DNA from: Myxococcales bacterium
GTDB taxonomy: Bacteria > Myxococcota_A > Polyangia > Polyangiales > Polyangiaceae
DNA: 64,000 nt
NCBI GenBank assembly: GCA_004193285.1
Contig: SECP01000009.1
Location: 1 to 64,000, forward strand
Direction of reading: 5' to 3'
Below, one piece after another: positions 58,400-64,000 of this stretch; the first letter of the stretch is position 1; the number at the start of each line of letters is the position of its first letter. The translations under genes and the position numbers were made by a program. Under the pieces are notes generated by a model. The model did no database searches, was not told the origin of the DNA, and saw only the letters and a program-made list of their open reading frames with translations.

Positions 58400-59652
58400 G
58401 GTCAGGCGGGCGCGGAGCCTTTGCGCTCGCGCTCGCGCTGCTCATGGCCGGTGCGCTCACCGCGCCCGCGGCGCGCGCGGACTTGGGGGATGACTTGGCG
58501 CGCCTGCGCCGCGGCCTCGCCGGCCAGGTGCGGGTGGGCTCGCTTGGTTTTCGGCTGCTCGAGCGCGGGGAGGTCGCGCCCCTGCTCCTGCCACCATGGG
58601 CGGTCGACGCCACGACGGGAGACTGCACGACCCTGGTGCTCCTCGCGCCGGCTCCAACCCAGTTCTTGGTCCACGTGCACCCATGGCCGGGTTTGCAGAG
58701 CGTGTTCGCGGCCAGCGCCGGCGCTTTCCAGCTCACCCGCTGCGGCGCCGAGCGCGCCAGCCTGCTGCAAGTGCGCATCGAGCTCCGCTCCCCGCGCGCC
58801 GTCGTTCACGGTCTGGTCGCGGTCGGCACGGAGCCGCCGCTGGCGCTCCCGCATGTGCTCCCGGAGCGGGACGCCGGCGCCATCGCGCCGCTCGGGGACC
58901 CTGGGCCGGAGCCGCGCCGTGAGCCGCTCGCGGCGCGCCTGGCTCGCTTCGAAAGCGCGGCGTCGCTCGCCGGAGCAACCGGCGTGGAGAACGTGCTCCT
59001 GCCGAGCCCCGGTTACGTACGGCTCGCGCTCGCGCCGGGCTGTCATCGATTCCTCGCCACCGGGGCGGAGGGCGCCGCGCCGTTCACACTGCTGCTCGGC
59101 GAGGGCGACGACGCCAACGTGGAGCGCCTGCCGGCCTCCGAGCAGGGCGACGTCAGCCACGAGCTCTGCTCCGCCACGACGCGCAAGCTCAGCGTCTCGG
59201 CGGAGGGGGCGACGGCAGACGCGGAGCGCCGGCTCGGCGTCGCACACTTCTCACTGCCCGTCGGCCTACCAGGCCGTTTCGGGCCGGAGGTCGCGGAGCA
59301 ATTGCTCGATGCGCTCGGACAAAGCCGCGCGCCTCGTCGGCTCGGAAGCCTCGTCGTGACCGCGCTCGGCGCGCAGGGGCGCACCCCGCTCCCTCGCGCG
59401 CTCCTGCCGCAGACCTGCTACCTCGCGGCGCTGGCGGTGGTGCACGGCCGCGCCCAAGCGCTGACCCTCGCCGCGCGCTCCGGCGCCGTGAGCGCGGAAG
59501 CAAGCTCGCGTGACACCGACCCGAGCGCGCGGGTCACCTTCTGCACGGGCCGCAGCGGCGCTGTGGATCTGGACGTGGAGGCGCGCGGGCTGGGCGTGGC
59601 CTGGCAGCTGTTCGTGTTTCAGATGGGCCCCGCCCGTCCGGAGGCCGGGTGA
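58396..59652 (+). CDS. Secreted PPC-like protein, probable CTG start
   Basis: The first ATG (58444) gives 402 residues and cuts the signal peptide: it leaves only MAGALTAPAARA. Upstream, a CTG at 58396 overlaps the mec TGA (CTGA) and restores a perfect signal: RSGGRGAFALALALLMAGAL then APAARA. With CTG the protein has 418 residues. The mature part has three or four beta-rich modules with paired Cys (TTGDCTTLVLLAP; CTEPP-like LVAVGTEPP), like those of the next protein, so they are paralogues. The modules resemble PPC-type domains. Function unknown. Confidence 0.75.
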   Translation: MRSGGRGAFALALALLMAGALTAPAARADLGDDLARLRRGLAGQVRVGSLGFRLLERGEVAPLLLPPWAVDATTGDCTTLVLLAPAPTQFLVHVHPWPGLQSVFAASAGAFQLTRCGAERASLLQVRIELRSPRAVVHGLVAVGTEPPLALPHVLPERDAGAIAPLGDPGPEPRREPLAARLARFESAASLAGATGVENVLLPSPGYVRLALAPGCHRFLATGAEGAAPFTLLLGEGDDANVERLPASEQGDVSHELCSATTRKLSVSAEGATADAERRLGVAHFSLPVGLPGRFGPEVAEQLLDALGQSRAPRRLGSLVVTALGAQGRTPLPRALLPQTCYLAALAVVHGRAQALTLAARSGAVSAEASSRDTDPSARVTFCTGRSGAVDLDVEARGLGVAWQLFVFQMGPARPEAG

Positions 59653-61316
59653 AGCGAGGTGTCGTCGTGGCGCTCGCGCTCGCGCTGAGCGCTTGTCAGC
59701 GCCCGGCGCCGCTCGTCGTGGCTCCCCACCGCGTGCCGCCACAAAACCTACGCTTGTCGGAGAGGCCGCTGGATCCCAAGCGAATCCGCGGCATCGGCAG
59801 CTTGGGGGATAGCGTGATGCTCGCGCTCGAGCCAGGCGTGGCCGGCGATCGCGTCTCGGCCCTTCTGGAGGTGCCCAAGGGGGACTGCGCGGTCGTCATC
59901 GCGCGCGGCAGCGAGACGGTGGAAGACTTGGACCTGCTCGCGTACGGCGAGGACGGCTCGCCGCTCGGCAGCGACGAAGGACCGGATCGGCAGCCCTCGC
60001 TGCTGATCTGTCCGCCCCATCCAGGCCGTATCGTGCTCGCGGCGCGCGTCGCGCAGGGGCACGGTCTGGTCGCGGTCGGCGCGCAGCGCGTGGAGCCCGC
60101 GGCGGCGGAAAAGGTGGCGGCCCACTATCAGGTCAAGTCGCGGGCGGGGACCCAGGCCGCCCGCGTGAAGGCCTGGCCCGGGCTCGAGTCGCTCATCGCG
60201 CGGGAGCGCGAGCGGGTCGGCGGCAAGTTCCAAGACCTACGCCGCGTCGCGCTGGCGTTGGACTCGACCGCGCCCACGATCCTTGCCGCGACGGTGGACG
60301 CCGAGCGGTGCGTCCACGGCTTGTTCATCCCGTCGGAAGACGTCTCGCATTTGGACGTGGCTGCCCTCGACGACCAAGGCCGCATCCTCGGCCGCGCGGT
60401 GGGCAGCGGCCGGCAACGCGCGCTCGTCGTGTGCTCGCCGATCACGACCGAAATCACGTTCGAGGTGCGCCCGCACGCGGGGCGGGGCCTAGCGGTAGCG
60501 GCGCTCTCGCGCTCCGTGGCCGGAACCGAGAGCGAAATCGAGGGCGAGGTGCTGCGCCGAGACGTGTATCCGAGTGGCGACGCGAAGCGCGAGCTGGCCA
60601 TCGCCTTCGAGCGACTCAAGAAGTGGGGTTACGCTCCCCGCGCCCCAATCACGAAGCTAGACTTGCAAGTCGGGCGACGCACCAGCCGTCCGCTCACCCT
60701 GAGCGGCGGCTGCACCCGCGTGGATTTGATCGGGGCCGCTCCGCTGCGCGGGGTGGACGCTCGGCTGTGGAGTGAATCGGGGGCGCTCCGCGCGAGCAGC
60801 GCTGGCGGCAGCAGCGCCACGCTCTTCGCGTGCGGCGCGGGCAAGCTACGGCTGGACGCGTCCGCCCTGCTCGGCCCCGGTCCGGTGAGCGTCCTCACGC
60901 AGCACGAACCGGCGGCTCCGGTCGAGCTCGCCCGGCTGCCGCTCGCGGGCGGCCGGCTGGTATCGCGGATGGTGTCGCGCGGCGTGCTGCTGCGCGCCGA
61001 CGCGATCGGCAAGGTAACCGAGCTTGCGCTGAGCGCCGAGCGTCTCACCACGGTACCGGTGCTGGTGCCGATGGACCGCTGCGTGGACGTGAACGTCGCC
61101 ATCGAGGGACCCGCTGCGGGCGTGGAGCTACGCGCGGTGGAAGAAGGCACCGAGCTCGAGCTCGATTCCGCCGTCGGCGAAAACTCGGCCAGCACGCGGC
61201 TGTGTGGATATGGCCGTGGGGCGCGGGGCTCCGTGAACGCGCGCATCGAGCTGCGCGCGGTGAATAGCACCGCGAGCGCGCTCCTCGCGACGCGCTTGCT
61301 ATCGCCAGCCGACTAG
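59649..61316 (+). CDS. Lipoprotein paralogue of the upstream protein
   Basis: A 555-residue predicted lipoprotein starting at GTG 59649, which overlaps the previous TGA. The signal VVVALALALSAC ends in a lipobox. It holds repeated beta-rich modules (about 50-145, 195-300, 330-400, 430-550), each with a pair of Cys and the phrases GHGLVAVGAQRV or GRGLAVAALSRS, the same as in the preceding protein (LVAVGTEPP). Gene duplication is likely. Surface anchoring is inferred; function unknown. Confidence 0.75.
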   Translation: MKRGVVVALALALSACQRPAPLVVAPHRVPPQNLRLSERPLDPKRIRGIGSLGDSVMLALEPGVAGDRVSALLEVPKGDCAVVIARGSETVEDLDLLAYGEDGSPLGSDEGPDRQPSLLICPPHPGRIVLAARVAQGHGLVAVGAQRVEPAAAEKVAAHYQVKSRAGTQAARVKAWPGLESLIARERERVGGKFQDLRRVALALDSTAPTILAATVDAERCVHGLFIPSEDVSHLDVAALDDQGRILGRAVGSGRQRALVVCSPITTEITFEVRPHAGRGLAVAALSRSVAGTESEIEGEVLRRDVYPSGDAKRELAIAFERLKKWGYAPRAPITKLDLQVGRRTSRPLTLSGGCTRVDLIGAAPLRGVDARLWSESGALRASSAGGSSATLFACGAGKLRLDASALLGPGPVSVLTQHEPAAPVELARLPLAGGRLVSRMVSRGVLLRADAIGKVTELALSAERLTTVPVLVPMDRCVDVNVAIEGPAAGVELRAVEEGTELELDSAVGENSASTRLCGYGRGARGSVNARIELRAVNSTASALLATRLLSPAD

Positions 61317-61339
61317 GCGACGCTCCGAGCGGTTCCGGC

Positions 61340-61618
61340 ATGCCGTCGCCCGCTCCGCTTCACCGCCCGGCGCCCGCGGCCCACGAGATTCACGAGCAGG
61401 CGACGACCTGGCTGGTCATCTCGCTGCTCAGCTCGGTCCTGTGCGTCAGCCTCTGCCTCGGGGTCGGCGGGGCGGTTTTCTGCTACTTGGCCCTGCAATC
61501 GGCCGGCCAAGGCCTGACCGAAGACGCGCGCGCCAAGCTCAAATGGGGCAAAATCCTGACCGTGGTCGGCAGCTTCATCGGCGTCCTCACCACGAGCCTC
61601 ACCCTCATCCTCAGCTGA
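61340..61618 (+). CDS. Dispanin/CD225-like two-helix membrane protein
   Basis: A 92-residue protein with two membrane helices (about 24-50, 70-92) joined by a loop GLTEDARAKLKWGKI. The first helix is followed by small residues and Cys (VLCVSLCLGVGGAVFCYLALQSA), the layout of CD225/dispanin and DUF4190-type proteins. Role in bacteria unknown. ATG 61340 is the first start. The next gene (helicase) begins 12 nt after its stop. Confidence 0.72.
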   Translation: MPSPAPLHRPAPAAHEIHEQATTWLVISLLSSVLCVSLCLGVGGAVFCYLALQSAGQGLTEDARAKLKWGKILTVVGSFIGVLTTSLTLILS

Positions 61619-61630
61619 ACTCCTCCCGCC

Positions 61631-63676
61631 GTGAATCTCGAAGAGCTCAACCGCCCGCAACGCGACGCCGTCACCACGCTCTCCGGCCCCCTCCTGGTGC
61701 TGGCCGGGGCCGGCACGGGCAAGACGCGCGTGATCACCTTCCGCATCGCGCGCTTGATCCAAACCGGCATCATCCCGAGCCGCATCCTCGCGGTGACGTT
61801 CACGAACAAGGCCGCCAAAGAGATGCGCGCGCGCGCCGCCAAGATCTTGGGTCGCCGCAAGCGAGGCGACAAGCCGCCCGAGATCTCGACCTTTCACTCC
61901 TTGTGCGTGCGCATGCTACGGCGCCACGCGCGCAAGCTCGGCTACCCGGAAGAGTTCACCATCTACGACCGCGGCGACCAGGAGATGTTGGCGCGAAACG
62001 CCTTGCGAGACGTCCGGGTCGGACATGAGACGCTCAAGCCCGGAGATCTGCTCTCTTACGTCGGCAACTGGAAGAGCCAAGGCGTGCGCGCGGACGCGGC
62101 TTTCGACGCCGCCGCGAAGGACAAAGAGCAGCTCGCGGCGATGGCGTACGGGAAGTACCAGCAGGCGCTCAAAGCGGCCGGGGCGATGGACTTCGACGAC
62201 CTCCTGCTGTGCACGGAGGAGCTCTTCAGCAAGCACCCGGACGCGCGCTACGCGGAGGCCTCCCGCTTCGACCATCTGCTGATCGACGAGTACCAAGACA
62301 CGAACGGGCTTCAGTACCGCATCGTGAAGGCGCTCGCGGACCGGCACCGCAACTTGTGCGTCGTCGGCGACGACGACCAATCCATCTACGGCTGGCGCGG
62401 CGCCGAGGTGACCCACATCCTCAGCTTTCAAAACGATTGGCCAGACGCCAAGGTGGTGCGGCTGGAGGACAACTACCGCTCGAAAGCGCCCATCATCGAG
62501 CTTGCCAACACCCTCATCGCGCACAACAGCACCCGCCACAAGAAGGTGCTGCGCGCCTACCGGGACGGCGGCATTCCGCCCAAAATCGTGCGATTCGACA
62601 ACGAAACCGCGGAGGCAGAGGAGGTCGTGCGCGACATCCGCCTGCGGCTCGACGTAACGGACGGCCCGCGAACGAACCCGAGCGACATCGCGATTCTGTT
62701 TCGCACCAACGAGCAGCCGCGCGCCTTCGAGCTCGAGCTGCGGCGCCACAAGGTGCCGTACGTGCTGGTCGGCGGCATGTCGTTTTACGACCGCAAAGAG
62801 GTGCGTGACGTCATGTCGTACCTGCGCGTGATCGCGAACCCGAACGACGAGGTGTCGCTCTTGCGGGTGATCAACGTGCCGTCACGAGGCATCGGCGCGG
62901 GCACGATCGAAGCGCTCCTGGATCAGGCAGTTTCCGCAGGCAAACCGCTGTGGCAGGTCCTGCCGGACGCGCTACGCACGATCCCGACCCTCACCGCGCA
63001 GCGCATCTTCGAGTTCATCCAGCTCATCGACCACTACCGCGGCCGGCTCACCGAACAGCCGCTCGCGGAGATGATGAAAGAGCTGCTGCAAAAGGTCGAC
63101 TACCGGTCGGAGCTGACGCGCGCTTACAAGACCCCAGCGGACGTGGAAGCGCGCTGGAACACGGTAGAGGAGCTCATCAACTCCGCCGCCCTCTACACCG
63201 AGCGCGCGGAGACCCCGTCGCTCCTCGGCTTTTTGGAAGAGGCAACCCTCGCCGATCGCGACGACAAGGACGACGACAAGAAAGAGCGCCACGCGCTCAC
63301 GCTGATGACCCTGCACAGCGCGAAGGGCTTGGAATTTCCGCACGTGTACTTGATCGGCATGGAGGAGGGTCTCCTCCCCCACCAGCGCTCCATCATCGAC
63401 GGCCGCAGCATCGAGGAAGAGCGGCGGCTCTGCTACGTCGGCGTCACCCGCGCGCAAGACACGCTCGTCCTCTCGTTCTGCCGTGAGCGCATGAAGTGGG
63501 GCAAACCTCGGCCCTCCATTCCCAGCCGCTTCTTGATGGAAATGCGCGGCGAAACCGAGCGCGCCAAGCGCGCCGCGGAGGCGGCCACCGCCATGTTCAT
63601 GGAGGCGGCCAAGATGGCGGAGCTGGCGGAGAAGGCCGCTGCCTCAAAAAAGCCCAAGAAGAAGCGCGCCTCGTAG
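61631..63676 (+). CDS. UvrD/Rep family ATP-dependent DNA helicase
   Basis: A 681-residue superfamily 1A helicase. Motif I is AGAGTGKT (25-32), Ia is LAVTFTNKAAKEM, II is LLIDEYQDTN, III is VVGDDDQSIYGWRGA, IV is LEDNYRS, V is LHSAKGLEFPHVYLIGMEEG, VI is CYVGVTRAQDTL. All are intact. The layout fits Rep/PcrA/UvrD; a Lys-rich tail (KKPKKKRAS) may bind nucleic acid. GTG 61631 is the start. I cannot tell UvrD from PcrA or Rep by motif alone. It works in DNA repair and replication restart. Confidence 0.92.
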   Translation: MNLEELNRPQRDAVTTLSGPLLVLAGAGTGKTRVITFRIARLIQTGIIPSRILAVTFTNKAAKEMRARAAKILGRRKRGDKPPEISTFHSLCVRMLRRHARKLGYPEEFTIYDRGDQEMLARNALRDVRVGHETLKPGDLLSYVGNWKSQGVRADAAFDAAAKDKEQLAAMAYGKYQQALKAAGAMDFDDLLLCTEELFSKHPDARYAEASRFDHLLIDEYQDTNGLQYRIVKALADRHRNLCVVGDDDQSIYGWRGAEVTHILSFQNDWPDAKVVRLEDNYRSKAPIIELANTLIAHNSTRHKKVLRAYRDGGIPPKIVRFDNETAEAEEVVRDIRLRLDVTDGPRTNPSDIAILFRTNEQPRAFELELRRHKVPYVLVGGMSFYDRKEVRDVMSYLRVIANPNDEVSLLRVINVPSRGIGAGTIEALLDQAVSAGKPLWQVLPDALRTIPTLTAQRIFEFIQLIDHYRGRLTEQPLAEMMKELLQKVDYRSELTRAYKTPADVEARWNTVEELINSAALYTERAETPSLLGFLEEATLADRDDKDDDKKERHALTLMTLHSAKGLEFPHVYLIGMEEGLLPHQRSIIDGRSIEEERRLCYVGVTRAQDTLVLSFCRERMKWGKPRPSIPSRFLMEMRGETERAKRAAEAATAMFMEAAKMAELAEKAAASKKPKKKRAS

Positions 63677-63709
63677 GTCGCCCCTGCGCCTCTGCTATAG
63701 CGTCTGCGG

Positions 63710-64000
63710 ATGGCCAAAGTACTCGTCACGGGCGCCAATCGCGGCATCGGCTTTTCACTGTGCCAGTTGCTCAAGGCGCGCGGTGACGACGTCATCGCGA
63801 CCTGCCGGCGTAGCACCCCGGAGCTCCATCAGCTCGGGGTAGAGGTGCTGGACGGCGTGGACGTGACGAGCGACAAATCGATCAATCTGGTCGCGGAAAA
63901 GCTGCGCGGTCAGATGCTGGACCTGCTCGTGAACAACGCGGGCGTGCTCACCCAAGAGAGCCTGCAAGACCTAGATTTCGCCGCGATCCAGCGGCAGATC
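63710..64000 (+). CDS. Short-chain dehydrogenase, truncated by window end
   Basis: Partial gene of 97 codons. The NAD(P) motif TGANRGIG is at the start and NNAG is at about residue 78 (LLVNNAGVLTQ), typical of classical short-chain dehydrogenases. The catalytic Ser-Tyr-Lys would lie beyond the edge. CTATAG (63695-63700) lies about 9 nt before ATG 63710, like the other close -10 boxes seen here. Substrate unknown. Confidence 0.88.
   Translation, partial: MAKVLVTGANRGIGFSLCQLLKARGDDVIATCRRSTPELHQLGVEVLDGVDVTSDKSINLVAEKLRGQMLDLLVNNAGVLTQESLQDLDFAAIQRQI

Noticed and set aside
1..64000. tRNA or rRNA genes
   Set aside because: I looked for T-loop-like GGTTCGAATCC stretches and found none in a cloverleaf context; a covariance-model search (tRNAscan-SE, Infernal) would settle it.

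Overview
The window is GC-rich (visibly about two thirds G+C), very gene-dense, and full of short overlaps in which a start codon shares bases with the preceding stop. The content points to a member of the Myxococcota, probably Polyangia-like. The signs are many lipoproteins with Ser/Gly/Ala-rich linkers, a giant repeat/Ser-Thr kinase, TPR-AIM24 and DUF4139 proteins, a Gld-type ABC operon and a CysO-type cysteine cluster. This placement is inferred from gene content; there is no rRNA or other phylogenetic marker. I saw no tRNA, rRNA, insertion sequence, prophage or CRISPR array.

Layout. 1-1046 is non-coding and carries three kinds of tandem repeat (25-, 16- and 19-bp units) and two BamHI-centred palindromes. 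1047-7881 (+) has a lipoprotein followed by hisB-hisH-hisA, a TPR/AIM24 protein overlapping pgsA, then a Ser-Gly lipoprotein, an orphan type III secretion SctS/FliQ and an EpmA-like ligase. 7909-12115 (-) has apt, surE, the grxD-bolA pair and a DUF4139 lipoprotein. 12187-13248 (+) is an unknown protein. 13256-17891 (-) has a lipoprotein, ferrochelatase, P5C dehydrogenase and another lipoprotein. 18143-22865 (+) has the 1157-residue kinase and two lipoproteins. 22876-24480 (-) is an L,D-transpeptidase. 24578-27561 (+) has small envelope proteins, an alkaline-phosphatase-superfamily lipoprotein and a tiny eight-cysteine peptide. 27604-32487 (-) is a four-gene ABC/GldG/DUF4340 operon.

32655-44438 alternates strands: queG, a membrane sulfatase-like enzyme, an orphan oxidase subunit III, pdxH, a sugar-nucleotide epimerase, a murein endopeptidase with LysM, an orphan thiS, a VanW protein, a lipoprotein, gamma carbonic anhydrase and miaB. 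44514-49242 (+) has an acyl-CoA synthetase, a TetR regulator behind a perfect operator-like palindrome, a large unknown protein and an EamA transporter. 49226-53934 (-) has an MprF-like enzyme with reversed domain order, a Cys-rich lipoprotein, a metzincin-like protease and an NTF2-like lipoprotein.

54144-58399 (+) is the most coherent system. It contains an Rrf2 regulator, a CysK-type synthase, an E1-like enzyme lacking its usual N-terminus, a CysO-type carrier ending in GG, a 95-residue protein that looks like the missing E1 N-terminus, a CysM-type synthase and a JAMM protease. Together these would make cysteine on a protein-bound thiocarboxylate. After it come two related secreted proteins, a dispanin-like membrane protein, a UvrD-type helicase and a short-chain dehydrogenase cut by the window end.

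Two genes (33827-35965 minus and 58396-59652 plus) appear to begin at CTG, because their signal or membrane sequence lies upstream of any ATG, GTG or TTG.
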